Assembly (NCBI GenBank): GCA_009746045.1
Contig: RPFO01001231.1
Coordinates: 185,001-205,291, forward strand
Origin: Mesostigma viride
Lineage: Eukaryota; Streptophyta; Mesostigmatophyceae; Mesostigmatales; Mesostigmataceae
DNA: 20,291 bases
Reading direction: 5' to 3'
Below, piece after piece: positions 1-6,747 of the stretch (its first letter is position 1; every line of letters begins with the position of its first letter). The position numbers and the translations under genes are program-made. A model generated the notes under the pieces. It was given only the letters and a program-made list of their open reading frames with translations. It was not told the DNA's origin and did not search any database.

Positions 1-339
1 CGATTAGATAATACAGTCTTCAGATTAGGTCTTGCACCTACTATTGCTGGAGCAAGACAATTAGTAAATCATGGTCACATTATGGTAAATAATCGTATTG
101 TTACAATACCAAGTTATAAATGTAAACCAAAAGATATTTTATCTATAAGAAATAATAATAAATCACGCAATTTAGTATTAAATAATTTAGCTTCTCCATC
201 TGTTTCTAAAATTCCTAATCATTTACTTTTGAAAAAAGATACTTTGACAGCTACAGTAAATGGAATAGTAGAAAGAAAATCAATTCCTTTAGAAATTAAT
301 GAACTTTTAGTAGTAGAATATTATTCTCGTCAAACATAA
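1..339 (+). CDS. rps4: Ribosomal protein S4, 3' part (cut by window start)
   Basis: The reading frame is open from base 1 to a TAA at 337-339, giving the last 112 residues of plastid small-subunit protein S4, which binds 16S rRNA and nucleates 30S assembly. The visible part opens with [20 protein letters not shown], the S4 RNA-binding domain motif, followed by [12 protein letters not shown] and a basic [11 protein letters not shown] segment, all typical of S4. The N-terminal half lies outside the window. The C-terminus ends shortly after a [22 protein letters not shown]-type tail, as in other plastid S4 proteins. The next gene, trnS(gga), is on the opposite strand; rps4 beside trnS(gga) is a common green-plastid arrangement. 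An internal ATG at 82 is only a methionine inside the S4 domain and not a start. Confidence 0.96.
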   Translation, partial: RLDNTVFRLGLAPTIAGARQLVNHGHIMVNNRIVTIPSYKCKPKDILSIRNNNKSRNLVLNNLASPSVSKIPNHLLLKKDTLTATVNGIVERKSIPLEINELLVVEYYSRQT

Positions 340-473
340 AAATTATTTATATTCCTTAATATAAATAAAAACTTTAGAAATTAGTTTATCAAAGCAAATA
401 ATATTAAAATATTTGCTTGATAAAACTTTTTGAATTATTTGTAGACGAGAAAAGAAATAAAAAAAAATTATAA

Positions 474-560
474 CGGAGAAAGAGGGATTCGAACCCTCGG
501 TAAAGTTACCCCTACATAGCATTTCCAATGCTACTCCTTCGACCACTCGGACATTTCTCC
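474..560 (-). tRNA. trnS(gga): tRNA-Ser(GGA)
   Basis: This is a class II (long variable arm) tRNA of 87 nt. On the minus strand the acceptor GGAGAAA pairs with TTTCTCC, the discriminator is G, the anticodon loop reads TTGGAAA within GCATTGGAAATGC (anticodon GGA), and the T arm is GAGGGTTCGAATCCCTC. It decodes UCU and UCC serine codons. CCA is not encoded. Confidence 0.96.
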
Positions 561-632
561 AAAAAAAGATTGAGGCTTATTTATTATTTTTTGATTTGTT
601 TTTCTAAGTGAAGTAATTATAGTATTTTGGTT

Positions 633-718
633 TGGGAGTGGAGGGACTTGAACCCTCACGATCGATTAAAATCAACGGATTTTAAGTCCGTTGCGTCTGC
701 CAATTCCGCCACACTCCC
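633..718 (-). tRNA. trnL(uaa): tRNA-Leu(UAA), no intron
   Basis: This class II tRNA of 86 nt has acceptor GGGAGTG pairing with CACTCCC, anticodon arm ACGGACTTAAAATCCGT (anticodon TAA) and T arm GAGGGTTCAAGTCCCTC. The anticodon loop is continuous, so the group I intron that interrupts this gene in most cyanobacteria and plastids is absent. Confidence 0.96.
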
Positions 719-728
719 CTTAAAAACA

Positions 729-782
729 ATAGAGTGAATATGTTATTTATTTTCATCTAATAACATAACATATTTACTCTAT
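729..782. repeat. 18-bp inverted repeat
   Basis: The arms at 729-746 and 765-782 (ATAGAGTGAATATGTTAT and ATAACATATTTACTCTAT) pair over 18 bp with a single G-T wobble, around an 18-nt loop. It lies between divergent tRNA genes, so it is not at the 3' end of a gene and does not behave like an ordinary terminator. Its role is unknown. Confidence 0.75.
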
Positions 783-930
783 TAATAGTAATTATTTTTT
801 TGTATATTTTAAAAAAATTATTTTTTTAAAAAACAAACTTAATTTTTATAAAAAAATAATAGAGCAATTAATTATTATTAAAAATGACTTGTGTGAATAA
901 ATTATCTATGATAGTCTTAAGCATAAGCAA

Positions 931-964
931 TTTGTATAATAAAAAATATATTTGATTATACAAA
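931..964. repeat. 10-bp inverted repeat upstream of trnY
   Basis: TTTGTATAAT (931-940) and ATTATACAAA (955-964) are perfect inverted copies around a 14-nt loop. The left arm contains a TATAAT-like string, so it may overlap a promoter. This is weak evidence, given the base composition. Confidence 0.45.
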
Positions 965-1011
965 AAATAGCATATTATTTAGTGGTATAGAATTTTCTAT
1001 AGAAAAAAAAA

Positions 1012-1093
1012 GGGTCGATGCCCGAGTGGCTAATGGGGGCGGATTGTAAATCCGTTGGCTACGCCTACGCTGGTTCGAATCCAGCTCGGCCCA
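1012..1093 (+). tRNA. trnY(gua): tRNA-Tyr(GUA)
   Basis: This is an 82-nt class II-type tRNA. Acceptor GGGTCGA pairs with TCGGCCC, with A as discriminator. The anticodon arm GCGGATTGTAAATCCG gives anticodon GTA, and the T arm is GCTGGTTCGAATCCAGC. It has the long variable arm expected of bacterial-type tRNA-Tyr. Confidence 0.96.
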
Positions 1094-1122
1094 TTTTTCA
1101 TTATATTTTGAATATATAAAAA

Positions 1123-1194
1123 GCCCTTATAGCTCAGTGGTAGAGCATCTCCTTGGTAAGGAGAAGGTCACGAGTTCAATTCTCGTTAAGGGCT
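1123..1194 (+). tRNA. trnT(ggu): tRNA-Thr(GGU)
   Basis: This 72-nt tRNA has acceptor GCCCTTA pairing with TAAGGGC and T as discriminator. The anticodon arm CTCCTTGGTAAGGAG gives anticodon GGT, and the T arm is ACGAGTTCAATTCTCGT. It lies 29 bp after trnY on the same strand and is probably cotranscribed with it. Confidence 0.95.
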
Positions 1195-1306
1195 AATTAA
1201 AAAAATGATCAAAAAAATTCAATTCATATTTAGTTTCTGATTTAATTAAATCTATTAAATATGTAAATTGAAAAAATTAATATCAAATATTTAAATTATA
1301 TAATAC

Positions 1307-2368
1307 TTATTCTAAGAATCTAATAGGTTCTTTACCTTTTGAACGTAAACTTACATATATATTTTCTTGAAAAGATTTAAGCTGAAGATTATCAAATTCT
1401 TTAGGACTTACGTGTACTTTTAAATTAACATTGAAAGAAGCAACATATATATCTAAATGTATCCAATTACCAATATAAAGTAAATTTTCAATTTTTGCTG
1501 AATAATTAGATTCATTTGATTGTTTACTAATAACAATTTGATGTGGTCTTATATAAAATTGTTTTTCTTGCATCAAAACAGATTGTTTTTCTGGAAAAGA
1601 AGATAAAAGAAAATTTGCTATTTCATTATCAAAAGAAATTTTATTAACATAACCTAAAAGGCTAAACACAAATGGAGTTGCAGGTTGATCATAAATATCT
1701 TGCGGCTTACCAATTTGTTCAATACGACCAGAATTAAATACAACAATTTCATCTGCAATTTCCATAGCTTCTTGTTGATCATGTGTGACAATAATAGTAG
1801 TTATGGAAAATTTATTGTGTAAATCTCTTAACCATGCTCTTAAATTTTTTCTGACTCTTGCATCTAAAGCACCAAATGGTTCATCAAGCAACAAAACTTT
1901 GGGTTCTATAGCTAAAGCTCTTGCTAAAGCTATACGTTGACGTTGACCTCCTGAAAGTTGAGCAGGATATCTATGTCCAAGATTTTGTAATTGAACTAAT
2001 TCTAATAATTTATTAACTTTTCTAGATATATCATTAAATGAAATACGACGTAATTCTAATCCAAATGCAATATTATCGTATACAGTCATATTTTTAAATA
2101 AAGCATAATTTTGAAATACAAAACCTATATTACGTGACTGTATAGAATAACCACTAGCATTTTTGCCAGATATCCAAATTGTCCCTTCATCTGGCGTATC
2201 TAATCCAGCTATTATTCTTAATAATGTAGACTTACCAGAACCAGAGGGGCCCAACAAGGCAATTATAGATCCACTTTTAATTTCCAAATTAATATGATTC
2301 AGTGCTTGAAAATTGCCAAATTTTTTTGAAATATTGTCTATTAAAATACTCACATCGATTAACTCCAA
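1307..2368 (-). CDS. cysA: Sulfate/thiosulfate ABC transporter, ATP-binding subunit
   Basis: The 353-residue product is an ABC-family ATPase of the CysA type, which drives sulfate uptake across the inner envelope together with the CysT/CysW permeases. The motifs are complete and in order: Walker A GPSGSGKST (40-48), Q-loop FVFQN (83-87), signature LSGGQ (138-142), Walker B VLLLDEP (158-164), D-loop ALDA (167-170) and switch histidine THD (H196). About 150 residues follow and form the regulatory C-terminal domain usual in sulfate and related importers. Assignment to sulfate rather than another anion rests on overall resemblance and on the known occurrence of cysA in some green algal plastids. 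No permease gene is in this window, so cysT must lie elsewhere. The gene stands alone between tRNA genes. The ATG at 2368 gives the expected N-terminus. Confidence 0.92.
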   Translation of the reverse strand: MELIDVSILIDNISKKFGNFQALNHINLEIKSGSIIALLGPSGSGKSTLLRIIAGLDTPDEGTIWISGKNASGYSIQSRNIGFVFQNYALFKNMTVYDNIAFGLELRRISFNDISRKVNKLLELVQLQNLGHRYPAQLSGGQRQRIALARALAIEPKVLLLDEPFGALDARVRKNLRAWLRDLHNKFSITTIIVTHDQQEAMEIADEIVVFNSGRIEQIGKPQDIYDQPATPFVFSLLGYVNKISFDNEIANFLLSSFPEKQSVLMQEKQFYIRPHQIVISKQSNESNYSAKIENLLYIGNWIHLDIYVASFNVNLKVHVSPKEFDNLQLKSFQENIYVSLRSKGKEPIRFLE

Positions 2369-2524
2369 AACTTTTGATGAAATATATAGATTAGTTTATA
2401 ATGAATAAAAAAAATTGATCTTTAAAATTTTTTCTAGACTGTGTAAATAAAAAAACAAGTGTTGGGAAAAATTTTTATTTTCTATTCTTTATTTATAAAA
2501 TGTCGTTATTTCGAATAGAAAGTG

Positions 2525-2553
2525 TTGACACAAATTATCAAATTTATTATCAT
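2525..2553 (+). promoter_or_regulatory. Sigma70-type promoter for trnE
   Basis: TTGACA (2525-2530) is a perfect -35 box, followed after exactly 17 nt by TATCAT (2548-2553), a 5-of-6 match to the -10 consensus. Transcription would start near 2560, just before trnE at 2568. This suits a plastid-encoded RNA polymerase promoter. Confidence 0.65.
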
Positions 2554-2567
2554 ATTGAACGTGAAAA

Positions 2568-2640
2568 GCCCCCATCGTTTAGAGGCCTAGGACATCTCCC
2601 TTTCACGGAGGTAACGGGGATTCGAATTCCCCTGGGGGTA
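2568..2640 (+). tRNA. trnE(uuc): tRNA-Glu(UUC)
   Basis: This 73-nt tRNA has acceptor GCCCCCA pairing with TGGGGGT (G1-U72 wobble, as in plant plastid tRNA-Glu) and A as discriminator. The anticodon arm CTCCCTTTCACGGAG gives TTC, and the T arm is CGGGGATTCGAATTCCCC. Besides translation, charged plastid tRNA-Glu is the substrate for 5-aminolevulinate synthesis, the start of chlorophyll and haem production. Confidence 0.96.
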
Positions 2641-2695
2641 TAATATAATAAAAAATTTATTTATTTTATTTTATTTTATATATTTTAAAAACATT

Positions 2696-2769
2696 TGGAG
2701 ACAACTGGATTCGAACCAGTGACCTCTACGATGTCAACATAGCGCTCTAACCAACTGAGCTATGCCTCC
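2696..2769 (-). tRNA. trnV(gac): tRNA-Val(GAC)
   Basis: This 74-nt tRNA has acceptor GGAGGCA pairing with TGTCTCC and A as discriminator. The D arm is GCTCAGTTGGTTAGAGC. The anticodon arm CTATGTTGACATCGTAG gives GAC, and the T arm is ACTGGTTCGAATCCAGT. In land plants trnV(gac) lies beside the rRNA operon; here it is beside ycf65. It reads GUC and GUU valine codons. Confidence 0.94.
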
Positions 2770-2924
2770 TTATGCAACGCATGTTATCATAAATGTATTC
2801 CATACATAAATTTTTTAATATATTCTTTATATACATAGTTGGATTCAATTGTCTAATAATTTAAAATATATTTTTTAGTATAGAAAATATATTTTCTCTA
2901 AAAAAATATATTATACAGATATAG

Positions 2925-3296
2925 ATGAATATTTTTATAAAACAAAATTCATCTACAGTAAAAAGGAGGTATCCGTTGCAGAAATTTGTACTTAAATTTC
3001 TTTGGTTAGAAAAAAATTTAGCTGTAACAGTAGATCAAGTCACAAATAGAGGAAATAGTCCTATCACTGAATATTTTTTCTGGCCTCGTAAAGATGCATG
3101 GGAAGAATTAAAAGATGCTTTAGCTAATAAGCCATGGATCTCTTATGATGAATCTATTGCATTACTTAATCAAACGACAGATGTAATTAATTATTGGCAA
3201 GAAGATGAAAAAAAACCTTCATTGTCAGAAGCTCAAGCAAAATTTCCTAATTGCATATTCACTGATAAATTTGCTAATTGTCTTTATGAAAATTAG
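2925..3296 (+). CDS. ycf65: Plastid-specific ribosomal protein 3 (Ycf65)
   Basis: The product is the PSRP-3/Ycf65 family protein of the plastid and cyanobacterial small ribosomal subunit. The family core is clear: QKFVLKFLWLEKNLAVTVDQ, then SPITEYFFWPRKDAWEELK, then ALANKPWIS. From the ATG at 2925 it would be 123 residues. However, AAAAGGAGGTATCC lies inside the frame at 2961-2974 and is followed 6 nt after GGAGG by TTG at 2976. Starting there gives a 106-residue protein beginning exactly where similarity to the family begins. I favour TTG 2976 and give the longer range only as the outer limit. The ATG at 2925 has no Shine-Dalgarno sequence. The residues after WISYDE are less conserved and end in an acidic, aromatic tail. 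The gene converges on petG. Confidence 0.9.
   Translation: MNIFIKQNSSTVKRRYPLQKFVLKFLWLEKNLAVTVDQVTNRGNSPITEYFFWPRKDAWEELKDALANKPWISYDESIALLNQTTDVINYWQEDEKKPSLSEAQAKFPNCIFTDKFANCLYEN
2961..2975 (+). promoter_or_regulatory. Near-perfect Shine-Dalgarno before TTG start of ycf65
   Basis: AAGGAGGTATCC differs by one missing base from the full complement (AAGGAGGTGATCC) of the 16S rRNA 3' end. GGAGG ends 6 nt before TTG 2976. It is the strongest ribosome-binding site in the window and decides the start of ycf65. Confidence 0.7.
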
Positions 3297-3642
3297 TTAT
3301 ACATTAAAATATTAAAAAATTTATTTCATAACTATTCAAATAATAGCTTTTTGTATTCATGTCAAAAAATTGCAAAATTTAAACTAAATATAATTTTCTG
3401 ATTATTAAAAAAAATAGAAATGAATCAAAAAAAAGAAATAAATTTATTATTATTTTCAAAAATAGATAGTAAATATTTATTAAAAATATAAAATATTTTT
3501 TTAATACTATATAAAAATAAAAAAAGATGATGGAGTATTCTGAAATACTCCATCATCTTTTTTATTTAGTAATAAAATCAATATTTTTAAAAAGTTTTGA
3601 AAAATCTTAAAAATATAATTTGATCATTAGAAAATGATCAAA
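3297..3642. other. Convergent 3' spacer ycf65/petG
   Basis: This gene-free, very AT-rich stretch lies between two converging genes. Its only clear feature is the perfect 20-bp hairpin at 3520-3563. I see no credible coding frame or RNA gene in the rest. Confidence 0.7.
3520..3563. terminator. Bidirectional 3' hairpin between ycf65 and petG
   Basis: AAAAAAGATGATGGAGTATT (3520-3539) and its exact reverse complement (3544-3563) form a 20-bp stem with a CTGA tetraloop. The A-tract on one side becomes a U-tract on the other, so it can act as a terminator or as an RNA-stabilising 3' end on both strands. It sits between convergent genes. Confidence 0.85.
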
Positions 3643-3756
3643 TTATATTTTTAATTGATCACCACGTCTATACTGTAAATAAGCTGTAACAAATAATCCT
3701 GCTAAAGTAATAGGAATCATACCTAATACAATTCCAGACAAAAGAGATTCAACCAT
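3643..3756 (-). CDS. petG: Cytochrome b6f complex subunit PetG
   Basis: This 37-residue single-span thylakoid protein begins [20 protein letters not shown] and ends [11 protein letters not shown], which is the PetG sequence pattern at the standard length. PetG is a small subunit needed for assembly and stability of the cytochrome b6f complex. The membrane segment covers about residues 4-25, and the basic YRRGDQ tail faces the stroma. No Shine-Dalgarno sequence lies close to the ATG at 3756. petL lies 124 bp upstream on the same strand, and the two are probably cotranscribed, as in land plants. Confidence 0.97.
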   Translation of the reverse strand: MVESLLSGIVLGMIPITLAGLFVTAYLQYRRGDQLKI

Positions 3757-3880
3757 AAATTTGTAAAAATAAAAAATTGAGTTTCCGTTTTTATTTAAAA
3801 TGTCATATATAGTAAAAAAAATAATTAATAGTTTAGACTATATATGTTATATCTTTTAGACAAATAAACAAATATATGTT

Positions 3881-3976
3881 TTAAATTAATTGTATTGTTC
3901 TTAATACTAAAAAAATACCAATAGTAACTAGAGCAAACGCAGCTAATATACCTAAATAACTTACAACTGTGAACAT
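3881..3976 (-). CDS. petL: Cytochrome b6f complex subunit PetL
   Basis: This 31-residue protein begins MFTVVSYLGILAAFALVTIG and ends LRTIQLI. It has one membrane span (about 5-25) and the typical Leu-Ile ending, length and Ser-Tyr N-terminal motif of PetL, a small peripheral subunit that stabilises cytochrome b6f. It is preceded by GGAG (3983-3986) 6 nt from the ATG at 3976, a good ribosome-binding site. Its position next to petG supports the assignment. The family is poorly conserved, so identity rests on size, topology and neighbours. Confidence 0.88.
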   Translation of the reverse strand: MFTVVSYLGILAAFALVTIGIFLVLRTIQLI

Positions 3977-4082
3977 GAATAATCTCCTATTAAATATAAG
4001 ACTATAAAACTAGTATACAAAGATCTTTATTTGTACAAAAGTATTGCTAAAAATACTTTCTATATAATGCTATGTAATCATG

Positions 4083-4094
4083 TTTGCATGCAAA
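4083..4094. repeat. 12-bp palindrome upstream of petL
   Basis: TTTGCATGCAAA is a perfect palindrome in the 226-bp leader upstream of petL. The same spacer holds a 10-bp inverted pair, AGTATACAAA near 4012 and TTTGTATACT near 4122. Either could be a regulatory or processing site, but nothing in the sequence proves it. Confidence 0.35.
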
Positions 4095-4202
4095 AAATAA
4101 ATAAAATATTTTGAAATAATTATTTGTATACTAAACATGTAATTATTCAGACAATAAAAGATAAAGAAAGTCATTGACATCTTAAAAACAGAAATTAAAT
4201 CT

Positions 4203-4706
4203 CTATTTTATAAAAATTGAGTGTGTGAACGTAGATATATCCGTATAATCAATTTTTTTTAACAAAAGAAATATATGTTTTTTATTACAATCATGTTTTA
4301 ATTGATTAAATAAATAAGGATAAATTATATTTTGTTTTAAATGACTTAATTTTGTAAAAACATCTATCATATAAGACATTTCTTTGTCTTTTTCATATTT
4401 CTCTAATAATAAATTAGAAAACAAGATTTCAACATCATATGGTGTATAAATAAAAGAATATGTATTAGTTGATAAAAAATTGCTTATAACTATAGAAGCG
4501 ATTTTTAGCAAAATCAAATTATATTTTTTCTTTTGTAATATCTCTTTTAGACATAAAGCTATTTTTATATTGCCAGAATGTTGAGCTATTTCAATGCATA
4601 ATGGATATATATAATTATATTCAAGTATTTCTATAGAAATAGCAATAAAAAACATTTTGTAGAATAATTTAGAAGAAGAAGTTACAATTGAATTTTTACA
4701 TATCAT
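4203..4706 (-). CDS. Unknown 167-residue protein between petA and petL
   Basis: I do not recognise this ORF. It runs from ATG 4706 to a TAA at 4203 and encodes 167 residues rich in Ile, Leu, Lys, Tyr and Ser. The pattern is mostly amphipathic helices, for example IEILEYNYIYPLCIEIAQHS and NIKIALCLKEILQ. There is no convincing signal peptide or long membrane span, although LILLKIASIVISNF is hydrophobic. The segment SGNIKIALCLKEIL faintly recalls a TPR or HEAT helix, which is too weak to name a family. A frame of 167 codons without a stop is unlikely by chance at this AT content, so it is probably a gene. It lies between petA and petL on their strand and could be cotranscribed with them. A strong hairpin at 4766-4811 separates it from petA. 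Confidence 0.6.
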   Translation of the reverse strand: MICKNSIVTSSSKLFYKMFFIAISIEILEYNYIYPLCIEIAQHSGNIKIALCLKEILQKKKYNLILLKIASIVISNFLSTNTYSFIYTPYDVEILFSNLLLEKYEKDKEMSYMIDVFTKLSHLKQNIIYPYLFNQLKHDCNKKHIFLLLKKIDYTDISTFTHSIFIK

Positions 4707-4765
4707 TACATCAAATTAATTTCACACTTATCGTCATAAGATATGAATCAAACACTTAAGTTATG

Positions 4766-4811
4766 TGTATTGAAAAGAAGATCACTTATTTATAATATTC
4801 TTTTCAATACA
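4766..4811 (-). terminator. 3' hairpin after petA
   Basis: TGTATTGAAAAGAA (4766-4779) and TTCTTTTCAATACA (4798-4811) form a perfect 14-bp stem with an 18-nt loop, 26 bp beyond the petA stop codon. It probably stabilises or ends the petA mRNA, and would make downstream genes partly independent. Confidence 0.7.
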
Positions 4812-4837
4812 ATAAGAATTAAGAAAATGAGTTAATT

Positions 4838-5779
4838 CTAGAAATTAGATTCTGCAATTTGTACTCTTTCAAATTGTTTCTTTTTCAAGACTAAGAATAC
4901 TTGTCCTAAAGTAGAAAGAATCAAAAATGCTATTAACCATTTAATACGAACTGGATTTTGTAATACTACTTCTGTATCCATTTGTCCAAAACCACCTACA
5001 TTTGGATTATCAGTAATAGGTTGTCCAGTAACAACAGTATCACCTTTAGCTACAATTAATTCTGGTCCTACAGGTACTGTATCAACAACAGTGCCATCTT
5101 TAGTTTCTATAGAAATTTTGTAAGCTTTTTTCTCTTTAATAATATCTGTAATTGTTCCACTGACAGAAGCATTGTATACAGTATTATTACTTTTACTACC
5201 ATCCGGATACACTTGACCTCTTCCTCTATTTGCACCTACACTAATAGGGTATTTAATGAAATATGTTCCTTTATCTTTCGCTGGATCAGGAGATAAAATA
5301 GGAAAAACAATTTCTCTATTTTTATCACCTGGAATAGGACCAATAACAAGAATATTTTCATTTGCTGCATTATAAGGTTGAAAATATAAATTGCTAATTT
5401 TACTTTTCATCTCTTCAGGAATTCTATCTTGAGGAGCTAGTTTGAAACCTTCAGGTAAAATTAAAACAGCACCTACATTAAGAGGTCCTTTTTTGCCATT
5501 GCCTAAAACCTGCTGAACTTGTGTATCATATGGTATTTTTACAACAGCTTCAAAAACAGTATCAGGTAGAACTGCTTGAGGAACTTCAATGTCTACTGGT
5601 TTTTTAGCCAAATGACAATTAGCACATACAATTCTGCCAGTTGCTTCTCTTGGAGAAGCATAATTTTGCTGTGCAAAAATTGGATAAGCTTCAGAAGACA
5701 AAGGCATAAATATTGTGCCAATGATAAGGAATAAAGCTATAATTTTTTTATTTGATAAAAATGAAAACATGTTTTGCAT
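4838..5779 (-). CDS. petA: Cytochrome f
   Basis: The 313-residue precursor of cytochrome f is the c-type haem subunit of cytochrome b6f that passes electrons to plastocyanin or cytochrome c6 in the thylakoid lumen. Residues 1-31 form a signal peptide ([14 protein letters not shown] hydrophobic core) ending at A31, so the mature protein begins with Tyr32, whose amino group is an axial haem ligand. The haem site is CANCH (52-56). The large lumenal domain is followed by one membrane span (281-298) and a short stromal tail, [15 protein letters not shown]. The tail includes the KQFE motif that mediates assembly-dependent control of cytochrome f synthesis in Chlamydomonas; its role here is inferred. 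ATG 5779 is preferred; a second in-frame ATG lies three codons later. Confidence 0.98.
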   Translation of the reverse strand: MQNMFSFLSNKKIIALFLIIGTIFMPLSSEAYPIFAQQNYASPREATGRIVCANCHLAKKPVDIEVPQAVLPDTVFEAVVKIPYDTQVQQVLGNGKKGPLNVGAVLILPEGFKLAPQDRIPEEMKSKISNLYFQPYNAANENILVIGPIPGDKNREIVFPILSPDPAKDKGTYFIKYPISVGANRGRGQVYPDGSKSNNTVYNASVSGTITDIIKEKKAYKISIETKDGTVVDTVPVGPELIVAKGDTVVTGQPITDNPNVGGFGQMDTEVVLQNPVRIKWLIAFLILSTLGQVFLVLKKKQFERVQIAESNF

Positions 5780-5865
5780 TATTAGACATAATTGTTAATC
5801 TAAATTTTCTTTATAAAATAATTGTAACTAGAAAAAATGTTAAATTAATTTTTTTGTTTTAATAT

Positions 5866-6575
5866 TTATTCATTCATATTATTAAATGTAGCAACTGCTG
5901 AAGGAGAAATTCTATTTAAATATAGAAAAATCCAATATTTGAATAAAGTATCTAATATCACAGGAAAAGTCGCCACGAACAAAAAAATAAAACCTTTATT
6001 TTCTGGCAATCCTAAATGTGTAAGACATAATTCAATTAATATTTTCCAACCATGAGATGAGTGAAATCCGACAAAAATATCAGTGAAAAGAATTAGAAAA
6101 AATGATTTCTTTGCATCTGTCAAACTATATATATATTGATCAATATAAGTTTGAATAATAGCGATTTCTTTTTTAGCATTTATTAATAAACAAAAAATTA
6201 AAAAAGCTATTAACAAATCAGTAAAAACATGAGCAATAGAATTAATACTTTCGTTATTAGACATATGTGCTAATTCAAAAGCTTTTTCTTCCATTTCTTT
6301 ATGTAATACTTGTGGGTTTAATGGATATGTATAGCTAATCAACATATCAAATTGCATTTCTTCTTCAAAATTTTGTAATTTTGCAAAAATGCGTTCTTCT
6401 TGAGAAGAATTCAAAAAAACATCTGTTTGATAATGATTCCACAAATATTCTGCATAAGGTCGTAAAACTAAAAAATTAAGCAATTGATATATTAAAATAA
6501 AAAAAAAAGACAATGAATTATATATTTAATACAAAAAAATGTTTGGCTTCTTAATGATTCTTGATTATTAATCAT
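5866..6575 (-). CDS. cemA: Envelope membrane protein CemA (Ycf10), with frame break in a T10 run
   Basis: The frame ending at 5866 is clearly CemA, an inner-envelope protein linked to proton extrusion and carbon uptake: it has YAEYLWNHYQTDVFLNSSQE, DAKKSFFLILFTDIFVGFHS, SSHGWKILIEL and the C-terminal ISPSAVATFNNMNE. That frame has no ATG before the conserved core; its first candidate start is TTG 6513. A second minus-strand frame starts at ATG 6575 behind AGGA and encodes MINNQESLRSQTFFCIKYII, which fits the usual CemA N-terminal region before its first membrane span. It runs into ten T (plus-strand A run, 6499-6508) and stops at 6492. One added T, or a -1 shift, in that run joins the two frames into about 236 residues. 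I annotate the outer limits. The break may be a sequencing error, transcript slippage or ribosomal frameshifting. The gene lies between ycf4 and petA, as in land plants. Confidence 0.9.
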
Positions 6576-6747
6576 AGAAATCCTAATAAATAGACTAAAT
6601 GAAACAAATTGTTTATTTTTAACTTCAGTTTTCTAATATGTCAGTAATATAAAAAAAAAGAAAATATTTCTTCAATAAATGACATTTTTTCTTATATAGA
6701 AACCTAACATATTATTCAATTGATTAAATTCTATGTAAAGATAGAAC

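Larger units (their letters stand above)
719..1011. other. Divergent tRNA spacer with two inverted repeats
   Basis: This gene-free stretch separates trnL(uaa), which reads leftwards, from trnY(gua), which reads rightwards, so it should hold promoters for both. It contains two inverted repeats (listed separately) and no credible open frame. No clear -35/-10 pair stands out in the AT-rich background. Confidence 0.6.

Noticed and set aside
343-546. A 67-codon minus-strand open frame over trnS(gga)
   Set aside because: Most of it is the tRNA-Ser gene read as protein, with AT-rich flank; no family resemblance.
633-1194. CRISPR-like array because of clustered repeats and palindromes
   Set aside because: The repeated strings are tRNA genes and two unrelated inverted repeats; there are no regularly spaced direct repeats.
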